DNA from: Copromyces sp. CBS 386.78
Taxonomy: Eukaryota; Ascomycota; Sordariomycetes; Sordariales; Sordariaceae
Direction of reading: 5' to 3'
Assembly (NCBI GenBank): GCA_030685235.1
Contig: MU839171.1
Location: 62,001 to 126,000 of the forward strand
DNA: 64,000 nt
In this document: piece by piece, positions 32,335 through 47,960 of the stretch
How positions within the stretch are numbered: position 1 is the stretch's first letter
Layout: the number at the start of each line of letters is the position of its first letter
Notes under the pieces: generated by a model
What the model was told of the DNA's origin: nothing
Database searches by the model: none
What the model saw: only the letters and a program-made list of their open reading frames with translations
Made by a program: the position numbers and the translations under genes

Positions 32335-32580
32335 CTATGGGGAGTGGTGAGATTCTCGGACCTGGAGTACTGGAGATGCGTTGGGGCCGGAGAACGGGGT
32401 ATTCGAGAAGCCAGAGGGCCTCTTGGGTCGCTGCGGGATGTCGGGGAAGCTGGGCGCGGAGAGAATCTGAGTGTATCGTGGTTCACCTCCAGAATCGTTG
32501 GCGATTGGCTCGTGCGTTTTCGGTGATTCCTCCCGTGTTGCGACTGCGGCTTTTGCGATTTTGACAGGCTCAACGAGCAT
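32335..32580 (-). CDS. Possible small hypothetical protein or first exon fragment beside the transposon
   Basis: An ATG at 32580 opens 81 codons ending at 32335. The second half, about codons 40-70 (SAPSFPDIPQRPKRPSG and onward), has mostly C or G at third positions, unlike the neighbouring intergenic DNA. I recognise no domain. A short ATG-stop frame precedes it. It may be a small gene, the first exon of a gene whose splice sites I cannot place, or chance. It ends about 210 bases from the copia insertion point, so the transposon landed just upstream of its start. Confidence 0.2.
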   Translation of the reverse strand: MLVEPVKIAKAAVATREESPKTHEPIANDSGGEPRYTQILSAPSFPDIPQRPKRPSGFSNTPFSGPNASPVLQVRESHHSP

Positions 32581-32786
32581 CACTTCCCCAGGTGCCACTG
32601 CTTCACGCGAAATAGGGCATTGCAATCACTTATACTACTGAGTGTTCCAGGCACGACAATGTCACGGACCGAGGAAGAGTGCGTAGCTGTTACCGAGTCG
32701 GCTGTAGGATAAACAGCTAGCTGAGCTCTGATTGGCTGGGTATTATGGATAAATGGCTGCATTTAACCGGACCGTGGTCTCGTGAG

Positions 32787-32791
32787 CATCT
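32787..32791. repeat. Target-site duplication, left copy (CATCT)
   Basis: CATCT directly abuts the LTR that starts TGTAG at 32792. The identical CATCT follows the other LTR at 38682. Five bases is the normal duplication length for Ty1/copia integration. Confidence 0.9.
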
Positions 32792-32957
32792 TGTAGAATA
32801 TTAGCACGTGCAGGGGTAATCTAGAAGTAGAGGGAAGACTGTGTATTGTATTCAATTCTATGTACCCAGAAATCCCTCACAGAAAATCTGGTTAATACAA
32901 CACACCAGACCCGCTAAATTATATAAGCACTATCCTTGTACATCTTCATTTCTAATA
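32792..32957 (-). repeat. Left LTR (3' LTR of the minus-oriented element)
   Basis: It is 166 bp, begins TGTAG and ends AATA. The end corresponds to GACA in the other LTR, so the terminal CA has become TA. By hand alignment it differs from the right LTR at 22 positions, all transitions. Nine of these look mutated here, and eight of the nine lie in the inner (right-hand) part. Confidence 0.93.
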
Positions 32958-32959
32958 TA

Positions 32960-32966
32960 CCCCCCT
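32960..32966 (-). other. Polypurine tract next to the 3' LTR
   Basis: On the minus strand AGGGGGG lies two bases inside the left LTR. This is where a copia element keeps the plus-strand DNA primer. It confirms that the left LTR is the 3' LTR and that the element reads on the minus strand. Confidence 0.6.
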
Positions 32967-33128
32967 AGCTACACTAAGTAAGGTGCCTAGAAAGCTAGTA
33001 TAAATAAAGCTATTTACAATCTTGCTCCCTTTTCGTATCTCCCTTAGCGGTCGCCTTTAAAGGCGTTACCCGCTATTAATTCCCCTTTATAGGGAAGGTC
33101 GATAGTACTAATTTTCAATAACGACCCG

Positions 33129-33274
33129 GGTCCCGTAGCTTAATAATTAGAACGTTAAAATTAAATTTTAAACTATTCTTATCGTTTAAATATATTTTAT
33201 AATATACTTATTAATATTATTAGTAGTTTATAAATTATCTTTAAAAGTCGTAGGTTCGAACCTTGCTAGGATTA
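33129..33274 (+). tRNA. RIP-damaged, intron-containing tRNA gene or pseudogene inside the retrotransposon
   Basis: A full cloverleaf can be drawn. The acceptor is 33129-33135 (GGTCCCG) against 33267-33273 (TAGGATT, the exact complement of GGTCCCG apart from transitions). T8 and A9 are present. The D stem is GCTT/GAAC around an 8-base loop, with A14 and A21 kept and G18/G19 changed to AA. The anticodon stem TTAAA pairs perfectly with TTTAA at 33240-33244. T33 is present. The variable loop has five bases. The T stem GTAGG/CTTGC is fully paired around TTCGAAC. A 73-nt intron (33166-33238) sits exactly between positions 37 and 38, giving a 73-nt mature form. The anticodon reads TAA (Leu), but the short variable loop argues against Leu, so RIP probably altered it. 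Isotype is unassigned. It lies about 150 bases beyond the pol stop, in the opposite orientation. Confidence 0.7.
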
Positions 33275-33421
33275 ATATTTTTACTCCTTTTTTCCTCTTT
33301 ATATAGATCGCGTACTATATAGGACTTTCTCAATTTATAGAGGTTATTTTTATTGTATTATATAAGTAGGTAATTTATACCTATAATTACCGTTTCCTCC
33401 CTTTTTATTATTTAATAGAGT

Positions 33422-36400
33422 TTATTCCTCCTAGTCCTCTTCGCAGATCCTTACGATTAAATAGCTCGCTTTTACCTTAAGTAACGGCTTATTTAATTCT
33501 TCTTTTATTACCCTAATATTTTGAAGATTTAATTAGTTTATAAATTCCTTATATTTATTAGTTGGTAGCGTTTTCGTTAAACCGTTGGCGATTATTTCTT
33601 TAGTAAGTACGTAGTAAATTTCGAAGAGACTACGCTATTACCCCTCTTTAAACTAGTAATTATAAATATTAATATATTTAAGTTTAGTCTAGAGTTTGGT
33701 ATTCTCTTTCGTAATAAGGCGGATCGTCTATTTATTATCGTATTTTAAGGGGATAATATTGAATTTAAATTTTATTATAAGAGTTTAGAGGAGGTGTTTT
33801 ACTTATATACATTCCTTTATTCCTTAGAAGAGGGATAATAGTTCTACTTTAGTAGTAGAGGTTATAATTATATTTTACTTATTAGTTCGCTAGTTTACTG
33901 TCCTTCTAAATAATTATATTGTAAACCTTTAAGAGCTTTTATAATTAAATATATTATTAGCGAAGGACGAGTCTATTAGTATATTAAAATTATATTTACC
34001 CTTTAATTATAACGTATAATTTATAGTACTTTTAATAAAGGTTTTAAATTAATTAGTAGCGTGGTAGTAAAGGAGATTAGGGTTAGTAAGGAAATAAATT
34101 AATTGGGAAACTATAAACGAAAAGTTTGGCCGGGTAATAATTATTAAGTAGAAAAGTTCGTTAATAGCCTTCTAATACCGTTTAATTAAGTATTAGGAGG
34201 CTATTTTTATAGAAGGTATTAATTCTTTTTATATTATAGGGGTACTTAAAGTTTTCTTATTCTATATAAGGTTCTCTATAATTTTTAAAATATATTATTA
34301 TTAAAATAATTAAATTAACCGTTTTAATTTATTTTAAAGGATTTCGATATTAAGAAACTATTAAAGATTATAACCGCCCGTAAACTAATAGTAGTCCTTA
34401 AATATAGCGACTACCTAGTTAATTAAATTGAGGTGCTCTCCTTTATAAGCGATAATAATATTATTAATATAGAAGAAGATTATTACGTTATAATAAATAT
34501 AGATATATAATTCTATAGGGATAGTTAAAAGGCTAGCCTTTAAAAAGGTTTTAGTAAATTTTTTTTATTATAATAAAGGGGATTTACGTAAATTATAAAG
34601 AGCTTTTAATAGCTTTAATATCTTTCCTTTCCGTCCGTATTCTTAGGGCGCCCGTATATAGATAAATTTATTAAAATATACGTTAACGAAAGTATTAATA
34701 ATATTGTACTATTTAAATTCGAAATCGAAGTAAGTTGTAATAACTATTATAATTTGTAAGGAGCGGATTGCGAAGGTAGTTACGTACGTATTACGTACGC
34801 TATTATATTTTTATTAATTTCTTTATATAATTAAATAAATTTTATATTTTAGGAAGAATCCTTCTATATTAAATTTGTACGTATATACCTATATAAAATT
34901 GAAGGGGATTTTATTATTAATCTTCTATTCGTTTTTATTGACTTATACTTATAATTTCTTCTCCTCGTAATTAATTATATATTCCTACTTAGTTCGATAA
35001 AAAATAATATAGAAGGGATAATAATATAATTTTTTATATAATTTGGGGGGAGGAAGAAAATCTCGCTATTAAAATATAATTAATATATATATTGTATTAA
35101 AGTAATTAATTTTATTATAAGTTAATTTCGAATTTAACGAAAATTCCTCTTCTAATATTTCTACCCTAAGTTTTATAAGACGTAACCGGTCTAACCTTCC
35201 TTTCGAAATAGGGTTACCTTTAAAAATAATTATATTAAAGCGAAAAGGGGCAATTAGGAAACTTCTTACTTATTTAAAATACTAATTATAAATCGGCTAG
35301 CTCTCTCGTAATTAGGAAATATTCAACCTACTAATAAGAAATAATATTAAATTTTTTTGAGGAAATAAATATACGGCTCTAGCCTCTTCCTCCTTATTTA
35401 ATATTATATCCTATTAACTATTATACAATTCCGGTACCTCTTTTTACTTTTAAATAAGTATAGATTCGATCGGATCGGTTAAAGAAAGGTTAATAGTATT
35501 AATAATAATTGGTATAAATTCGATTACGGGACCCTCGTCTTCGTCGTCTTTATTTTCTGCCTATTTAATAGGGAGAAGTTTAGAAACGTTAATATTTAAT
35601 TAATAAAAATTATTTAATTATACGGCCAATTCTTCGAGGGATATATTAAAGGTATTATAAAAGGTTTGAATATTACTTATAAAGACTTCGTCTTTATTAA
35701 ATACAATATTTTATATAGTAATTACTTTATTAATATATAGATTCTAAATACGGTAAATATTAATTAATTAATAGCCTATTAAATATTTAATTTAAGCGCG
35801 TCGTTTTAATTTCTAAATCTTCTTTTAACTATATAGTACGTTAATTATAAACGCGAAAACTTTATACCTATATACTTTTAAATAAATTAGTTTAAGTATT
35901 ACCTATTATTGCCCGCCGTTTCGGTTTATTGTATACGCTATTAAATATTCTTCTAGGGATTTCTAATTAAATTCCCTTCGTAGGGTCCTATTTATAAAGT
36001 AGGCTACCGCTATTATAGTCTCTCTCTAAAATTCTTAAGGCAAATAAATATTATTTATTATTATTACCGCCTTTTCTTTAATTATACCCCCCGAACGTTC
36101 GGTGCCGCCGTTTTAAATTTGTAAATAAGGAGCCAAAGGCTCGATAATTATTCTTCTTTAAAAAAGGAAGGTAGCGATACGGGGTTTCAATATTATAATT
36201 TTATTATTGTATTCGACTACTTTTACCTTACTTTAATAATATAATTCTAGATTATTAAATAGTAATATAAATATAGTAATAATTAAATTCGTTAACCGGT
36301 TAAATAAATAATAAAATTATACGTACCCGGACTAATAATTTACAACGATTATTAAATTAGAAATAGTTCCCCCGCCGGCCTTTATAACCGAATAATTAAA

Positions 36401-38450
36401 GAAATCGATTACGAATTTTATTTTTAGGCCTTCTAGCGCGTCGCGGACCTCCCTTCGTACTTAGCGTTTTAATTTCGCTACCGTATAAAAATTATAATAA
36501 ATTAAATTTAGGCCCTTCAAGTAAATTCTATATTTTTAATTAATTAATTGAATTAATATTTTTAAATTAGGGTAGTTAAACCGAAGGTACTAACGTAAAG
36601 TATTACCTTTTTAAGGTTTTTTAGCGGTTTTATTAGTAAACTGGTAAAATCGTACGTAAAAAGAGGATTAATTAATATATATTTCAAAGAGGACGTATTC
36701 TAATATAAATTACTTAAACTCTAAAGAGAGACTACAAACGAAGGAATTATTTAAATAGAAACGTAAATAACCGAATTTAATAATTTAATTCTAATAGAAT
36801 CCTCTTTTTAATAATTTTTTTAAAGAAACGAAGTTATAGGCTATCCTTAGTATAAACGCAATATCATCGAATTTAAAACTTATAAAATAACCTTCATTAT
36901 TATTTATAATTAAGTAAATTATCCCGTACCCTTCGATCGTAATAAACTTATTTCCCACCCAAATGTAATTTCCTTTCGCCGCCTTTATAAAGCCTTTAAA
37001 ATAGCTGGCCTTATTAAAAATATAAATTATTGTATTTAAATTAAAAATCGCTGAATTTTTTAATAGGTATTTAAGCCCCTTATATTAAAGTTCTAGTACT
37101 AAAAAATTCGCTTCGCAATTAGTACTACCGATACGCCGACCTTTTAATTAAACGCCGCTAATACTTTCGTTAAAGGTAGCTCCCGCTCCCTCCTTACTTA
37201 AAGTTTTTATTCGAATCTTTTTTACCCGCTAAATAAATTTATAATCTTTCGAATAATTTTCCCTAATGCGGTTTATAAAGAAGGGGGATTCCCGCTATTA
37301 ATTAAGGGTTGTAAATTAATTAATATACTAATAATTCTCTAAATTATAATTTATATATTTATAAATAGGGTAAGCTCTCTTTATTTATTTTCCTCCCTAA
37401 TTATAGGAGGCGCTAAACAATCTTTTATTATTATTCTATTCCCGGGAATTATTAGGATAAGCGTCCCTTCTAATCTCTTTAGCAAAAGTAGTTCTAATAC
37501 CAAACGCGCTACCTCTTAAGATTTAAAAGCGATTTTTACTTTATAGAAATACGTCGGTAATAGTTTACCTAAATTCCTAAGACGCTTTTTAATATATATA
37601 AATCTTATTATCCGGGTTTATACAATATATAATAACTTAAAAAATAAAAGGGGAATTAAAAAGTCTATTTACAGCTCTAAAGAAATTAAATATTTAATTA
37701 TTTTATTTAATATATTTATTAACCTTAAAAAATTCGCCAATAGCTATAATTTACTCCTATTCTAATAGCTAGCTAAATTAATTTTTAAAGTAGGTAGTAA
37801 TCGAAATTTTATTAAAATATTTAACCTTAGCATTGTTTTTAACTTTCTCCTTATTATATTTAATAGCCTAGCGGAATTTATTGTACTAGATAATTAGGGT
37901 AGCCGGTTTTAAGAAGTAGGTTAATTAATAATATTTCGTTACGTATTTAATTATTTATTCTTTTAGGGTTAGGGTCTTTTTAAAGAATTTATCTTATTCC
38001 TTCTTTTTACAGCAATAATCTATAAGGGCTAGTTAATAGTCGTAGTAATTTTATTTTATAGTAAAGCCTATCCTCCGGGCTACGAAGGAAACCGGCGGCC
38101 TAGCCGGGACGATTAGGGCTATAGGCGGGGGAATTATAATTCTTCAGGTTATAGAACCTTAGGTATTAGCAGCCGGGAAATCTTCGGTAATTTTTAAGAT
38201 AGTACGTTAGAGTTGGCTGTTTGTAATTATTCCGGCTGGGATCTCCTTAAAATTAAAAATCTCTAACTTTTCTAATTCCGTAGGCTAATTTTCCCGGGTA
38301 CTATTATTAGTAATATACTTCTATAGATCGAAGCCTATCGCCTTCGACTTAAAACCCTTTTCCTAAAAGAGCTAGTCTTCAATTTTAAATAAAGTAGTCT
38401 CGCCTACTTTAGTAAGATCCTAGTTGAGAGATATTGTCGTTATTATTAAT
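33422..38450 (-). pseudogene. Degenerate copia gag-pol reading region
   Basis: Reading on the minus strand from about 38450, a Gag-like start region (KIEDQLF-type words once stops are ignored) leads on to integrase (NGGTERSGG at 36068-36112, followed by IIKEKA). Reverse transcriptase has YINN in place of YVDD at about 34460-34474, and RNase H ends with ANGLTKTLP at about 33541-33592. The natural stop is probably at 33422-33433. Many TAG and TAA codons stand where CAG, CAA or TGG would be expected, and frame slips may also be present. The boundaries are estimates, because the original ATG is itself mutated. Confidence 0.85.
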
Positions 38451-38497
38451 ATCTACTAGTACTATATCCTATTCGGTTTATTATAATTAGTAATAAT

Positions 38498-38515
38498 ATA
38501 TATAAGACTCTTAAT
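38498..38515 (-). other. Putative primer-binding site, complementary to a tRNA anticodon arm
   Basis: Immediately inside the 5' (right) LTR, the minus strand reads ATTAAGAGTCTTA. Its complement contains GACTCTTAAT, the anticodon-loop sequence of tRNA-Lys(CUU). Copia elements can prime from a tRNA half-molecule cut in the anticodon loop, and this fits. The tRNA sequence is from general knowledge of eukaryotic tRNA-Lys, so the identity is an inference. Confidence 0.45.
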
Positions 38516-38681
38516 TGTAGAATATTAGTATATATAGGGGTAATCTAGAAGTAGAGGGAAGATTGTATATTATATTCAATTCTATATGCCCAAAAATCCC
38601 TCACAGAAAATCTAATTAATACAACACACTAGACCCGCTAAGTTACATAAGCACTACCCCTGTGCATCCTCATTTCTGACA
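38516..38681 (-). repeat. Right LTR (5' LTR of the minus-oriented element)
   Basis: It is 166 bp, TGTAG..GACA, with the terminal CA intact. Of the 22 transitions separating the LTRs, 13 are mutated in this copy and all lie in its inner (left-hand) part. The outer third retains its CpA and TpG. Confidence 0.93.
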
Positions 38682-38686
38682 CATCT
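38682..38686. repeat. Target-site duplication, right copy (CATCT)
   Basis: It is identical to the five bases at 32787-32791 and directly abuts the terminal CA of the right LTR. Confidence 0.9.
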
Positions 38687-41600
38687 TTAAGAGCCCAGAT
38701 CGAAGAAAAGGGAAGCAATTTCCCTGCGGAAAGTAAATTGAGGCTCTGCTGTGGACTCCAATGTCATTTGCACGCGAGTCGCACACTCATTCAATCATTT
38801 TCTGGTTTGCGATCACAACCTCTTCTTTGCATCGTCCTCAACTCTCACAGCATTTCACTTCCAACTTTCTGTTTTTGGTACCCCGCGAGCTTCACCCGCA
38901 ACCTTGGAATGGGCACGATGTACCGCTGGCCCGTGTCCACTTTGGGCCATTTCGCGGGGAAAACGAAAACGACGGGAGAAAGTGGGTTCTTTTGCGCCGT
39001 TTTCCAGCCCAAAACACGCGTCAAGTTATGGGGGAATTCCAGAGGGGCGGCGCTCCCTTGTTGCTGCCGGGCTGCCGCCCGCCGCCCACCACTCCGTGCC
39101 TCCCGTCCCCCGGGCCCTTCTCCACGATTTGACGACACGCACGCACGCGTAATGAGGGTCACTGTGTCGCACAAGCTGGAGGGTGTGTGCCATTTTCCTG
39201 GCCTCTGCACCCAAAATGCGGAGCACCTGCGCCTCACACCCCCGAGCAGACTGGACACGGCCACGCACCCAAAGTCACGTCGGGCGTTCAGTTGGGGCTT
39301 GCGTGCGTCTCAGACCGGGCCTCGTCAGAAGAAAAGAAAAAAAAATTGATATCTGCCACGTGTGGCCGCCAGCTTTACTATGGTGTGCTGTGCATCATGT
39401 CGTGCAGTCTGTGTTGCATCACACGGCGGGCCGGGCTTCCATTTGGGTGCAGCCCCATACATCCCCATGGAGTCCCCAGAATCCAAGAATTAAGACGGGA
39501 CCCTTCCCACTTTGCTTAGTTTTGATGATGGAACGTGTTGCCAAAACCAGGATTTCAACGGCGTCGGCTGGGTTTCGCGGCTCCGGTGATTGTTCGGAGC
39601 AAACCACCGGCATGAGTATCAACAACATTCTGAAGTTGTGAAAATGTGTCCCTTTTTTCTTCATTTTGTTAACGCAGAGATACAGGTAAAACGTTGTTTG
39701 TTTGTTGCTGCGCAGCAGCTCCGAAAAATGCAGAGCTCTGGCTTTTCATTTTTCACCAAAACACGAGTCAAGCTGACCACATTGCGAGTTCGCACATCCG
39801 ATATCGGCGATGTTTCCATTGCTATGGTCGGATGCTGAATCACGACCCCATGGGGAAGCATGGAATCGGTGCTTGGGAGAAAAAAAAGCTGAAGGATCCG
39901 GATCTCAAGTGACTCCAATCCTGTTGTTGTCTTCTCCAAGACATGGTCGGCAAGCTGGAATGCCTGGGCTCAGAAATGGCTGTGGAATTTGGAAGATGCA
40001 AGGTCATCAGGGCACATTGGGAAACTCGGCTGCCAAGGTAATCAAACACATCGTGCTGAACTCAAAATTAAGCTCAGTGGAGCACCCAACTTTCAAGCCA
40101 TCTCCCTTCCACGACCACAGAACAACACCAGAAGCTGCTGGAGGATCTGGGCAAGGTTGCTACGGTCAGGCGGTATTATTGGGTACGTATCGTGTTCTGG
40201 TTTCGGAAGGACCTCTCAGGGACAATTTCCAACAAAACCCTTTACCCAGCCATATCCAGATTGTCGGGCCCGGAATACGTCTCAAATCTGGGGACATCTG
40301 GGGACGGAGATCCCCGGATCCCCAGGCCCCGACCCCACGAAAAGAAGGCACCGGATGGAGACTGTACGAGTGAGCACCAGCCATCACCTGACCTCAGCTC
40401 TTCTCTCGTCTGTCTTTCCCTGCCTTGTCACTTCCCTTTCTTCCCGTCCCGTCCCATTCCTTTCCGTCACGCTTCCTTTCTCTCCGTCCCGCGGTTTATG
40501 CTTATTTTTGCCCTGTGAGAGGAGAAAAATGCATGGATGAAGGAGGCGGGAAAAGAGTCTCCAGCGAGTCAAGGAAGGGCAAGTCAAAGCTGGGTTCTAT
40601 CAAGTGGTCAAGTTCATCAAGGATCCGCTGCATCATGCATGTTGTCCCTTGACGTGAACGTTTGATGGCAGTACGATGGCCCCGGTTTACTGGACCCGCC
40701 TTGTTGATCTTTCACGCCCATGGGTCTCTTGTTTGAGGAGGCGAGAGTTCACTCAGTCAGCTCTGGGATGTTTCGTGGGTGAGCAGAACAAAGGATCAAG
40801 AGCGTGATAGGCCTCAGGTAAGCTGTTTCCACAGGCAGCGCCCCAACCCATCATCGGATCGGATCGTCGACAGCTTTTGCATATCGTGATCTTCATCGAT
40901 CTGGACTATCACGTGGCGTAATCACTCCCGGCTAAACTCGTGGACCGTCAGAACTGTCTGGACAAGGTCTGACTTCAACAGAAACAGAACTAAGTTGTTA
41001 ATCAACTTTCACGTGCACGGATGGGAACTTCTTGCTGGATAAGCACCGCGTCAACAACGGCTGAGCCCACTGTTTGAGACGGAGTGAAACGGGCCTTGTT
41101 CAAACACTTGGGGATTTAGGATCATCGTTAACCGGAATTTACGTATAGCCTCTCTTGAAAAATACCCCCCTGGACCCATGGAGGAGGACAACACGGTACA
41201 AAAGCTATGCTACGTACAGCGGGTAAACTTGCGTTCCTTACGGCTACCAATTTCTGAAGAATTTTTTTTTGGTCTTCATTTGCCTCCTAGGTACCCGGCA
41301 CTTCTAGACTTGAAGCAGTAAATTTATACAAAGTTTGGAGACAAAGAAGAACCGCCACGGTCCGGTGGGGTCAGTAATCACTATTGCCGAAGCCGTCGCG
41401 TGATGCTCCAAGTCCATGGTTCAAAAATAGCCATCATCATTTCTTACATGGCTCTTCCAGATCTGTTTGAAACTGGCTCGGCAAACATATTCACAAGTAA
41501 CTCAACCAGAACAGACTCAAACTGTGACGAGTAAGATCAAATAAACCTATATATGCCTGGGAAATCATTCGGATATGTCTGGCTCTGTTCTGCCTATCCT

Positions 41601-43766
41601 GACGACCTCCAGACAGTGTTAACAATAAAGTCAATTATAACCAGCTGAGAGCCTTGAACTTGAAACTCACTTCACTCAGTTGAGTGGCTAAAATTTCCGA
41701 CTCGTCTTCATTGCCTTAAACTAGATACGGATATCTGATGTAGGCAGTTAGCTTGAGGAAATAAGATATGCGGACAGTTTGATCTTACATTATGAAAATT
41801 GTTCCCTGCTGATATTCCATTTCTCCTCTTTACCTCCGTGCCTGAACATCCCAAATACTGCTGCTAGACAATAATGAAGAACCGACGAGAATATCAAATA
41901 GTAGGGAGACGCGGGGGTTCATTGGGTAATCTCAAATGTTGAAAGATCCTCATTAGATATGGTTCCGGGTACTTACTTGTTCGGCGCTTATATTAATGAA
42001 AACATAACAGAGTTGGATTGGTATATATAAGATAGTGACATGCTACGTATTTAAATCAACATAGAAAATCTTGTCAAGTGAAGTCTGTCTGGTCATTATG
42101 TCAGTTTGCCAAAAGGTAAGTAGGTACTTTGGAAAATCTTGATATGGTGCGAAACAAAAAAAAAGACCAAATCCAAAAACAAGAAGAAAAAGAAGATATA
42201 TGTAACGACAAATAACATGCTTGAACACTAAGCAGACCATCACACAGGAAAGAAATGTTTTTCAATACCTGGAGATATGCTCAAGGATTATGTATTTTAA
42301 CTAAACAATTCTTGACTTCACCAACTGTCTAATGCTTCACTGTGTTTATACTTCCAGGTTCTTAAAGCATGAGGTGAAGTTGATGAAGAACGTGCCATTC
42401 TATTTTTGTCAACACAATCAAACAATTCGTTCAGACGATCTGTTCCACGCACACATAAGCCGGAAACGCACTAACTTACCTGAAAACCAAAATGTATCAT
42501 GAAGAAACGAAAGGGAAAGAAAGGTAAAAGGACACATTTGTCCATTCCATCATAAGGCAAACCTTAAGCATTTGCAAACCAACTCAGTCACATGCAGATA
42601 TTAAAGGCACCATTAAACTCGACAGCCACATACTGGGAGATACGGTCACAAGTTCAGACGAAGATAACTGATTCGCGGTTCTTTACGCTCAGACCCAATG
42701 TCCCCTTTTCCGCTTTCTACCCGGTTGGGGATTCCCCAACGGTGTTCCCATGTCAGGCACATGTCAAAGAGCGAAAGTTGGCCACTGATGAGGGAGGGGG
42801 TGTGTGCAGATGGTTGGCTATCGCCTTGGATAGCTTATGCTGTTCCTAGAACGAACGGGATGGAGCTGGATTGTGATAGAACCTGTGTATTGTCATTGAA
42901 GTTTCGTTTCCCTCCCTGAGCCTACATCGTGTCTGAAGGTACAGTGTACGTCCGATGCCTGCAGGCACATAAAACGACTTCCGAGACCCGAGCGTCGAAT
43001 ATATCGATGGGAGTCCGATGGAAGTTCCGACCAGATTATCCACAACACACTCCAAGACAGAAGCCGCATATTCGCTAGAGAGACGACGCATGGAGCTCCT
43101 CTCCGAAAGTCAAGAACAAAGACCCCACCTAGTTCGCCCAGGTTCCAAGCCTGGGGACAAACCCACAAGACGCGACGAGCACACGCGCCCGTTTACACGC
43201 AAAACAGGGGACACGCGTCGAGACACAGCAACCTATAAATGGCCGACAACATTTCACCAGGAGACAAAGAAGACCGTCAAACATTTTTGGAATCACCCTC
43301 CAGAAAACCCAGAGGGCGTTTTGAGTCAATTAGCGCTCAAAAAAAGTTGCAAAAGTAGTAACACCCCTATTGTGAATGACCCCTTGATGTGATGTACAGA
43401 GCATATGTGAGAAAAAAGAGACCCCTCCTTTGCGCGTGATAAAACCCGAAAATGACAAGATTCGTGAGATGGAACGCTGCAACCAAGTGAAGTTGTGGTA
43501 GCAAAAGAGGACCGACCATAAACCGCCCTCCTTTTCCTCCCCTTGGGTGTGTTGTCGTGTTGTTGCCCCGGTGTTGTTTAATGTTGTGGTGGCAGTGGTA
43601 GTGACATCATCATCATCATGATAAAAGACGACGACTTTAGTGGTATATAAACATCATGATGGTTGTGTTGATGGTGATGGGGAGAAGACGTGATTGTGAT
43701 TTGCGTCGTCGTTATGGTGATAGAAGAAAAAGAAAAGAGACACGCTGGCTAATGACGGCGAGACAT
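38687..43766. other. 5.1-kb intergenic region between the transposon and histone H4
   Basis: GC-rich from 38687 to about 41000, then moderately AT-rich to about 42500. No frame looks coding. The last few hundred bases are the H4 3' UTR side, with CATCATCATG-type low complexity near 43605-43660. RIP signs stop sharply at the right LTR, with CpA and TpG common again immediately outside. Confidence 0.6.

Positions 43767-47960
<4,194 letters not shown>

Larger units (their letters stand above)
28195..32786. other. 4.6-kb intergenic region with no firmly supportable gene
   Basis: The first few hundred bases are the transporter promoter and leader. Elsewhere open frames are short or begin at non-ATG codons. 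A perfect hairpin TAAGGTA-AGA-TACCTTA lies at 29238-29254. The only coding-like piece is a minus-strand 81-codon frame at 32335-32580, described separately. The copia insertion starts at 32792. Confidence 0.55.
32792..38681 (-). mobile_element. Complete Ty1/copia LTR retrotransposon, inactivated by RIP
   Basis: The 5,890-bp element has 166-bp LTRs at both ends and CATCT duplications outside them. The coding direction is minus. In that direction the order is gag, integrase, reverse transcriptase, RNase H, which is the copia order; gypsy places integrase last. Integrase appears as NGGTERSGG (36068-36112). The reverse transcriptase YVDD box is altered to YINN (34460-34468 codes the INN). The RNase H end reads ANGLTKTLP (about 33541-33592). 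CpA and TpG are almost absent inside, while C in CpC, CpT and CpG persists, which is the RIP pattern. Stops fill every frame, so the element cannot make protein. It separates the transporter from the histone pair. Confidence 0.93.

Noticed and set aside
31785..32573. 262-codon minus-strand frame near the transposon
   Set aside because: It has no ATG at its start (TTG), is Arg/Ser/Pro-rich and overlaps open frames in all other phases; it looks like a GC-composition effect.
38738..39349. 203-codon plus-strand frame right of the transposon
   Set aside because: Two other plus frames and a minus frame are open over the same bases; no coding bias or family similarity.
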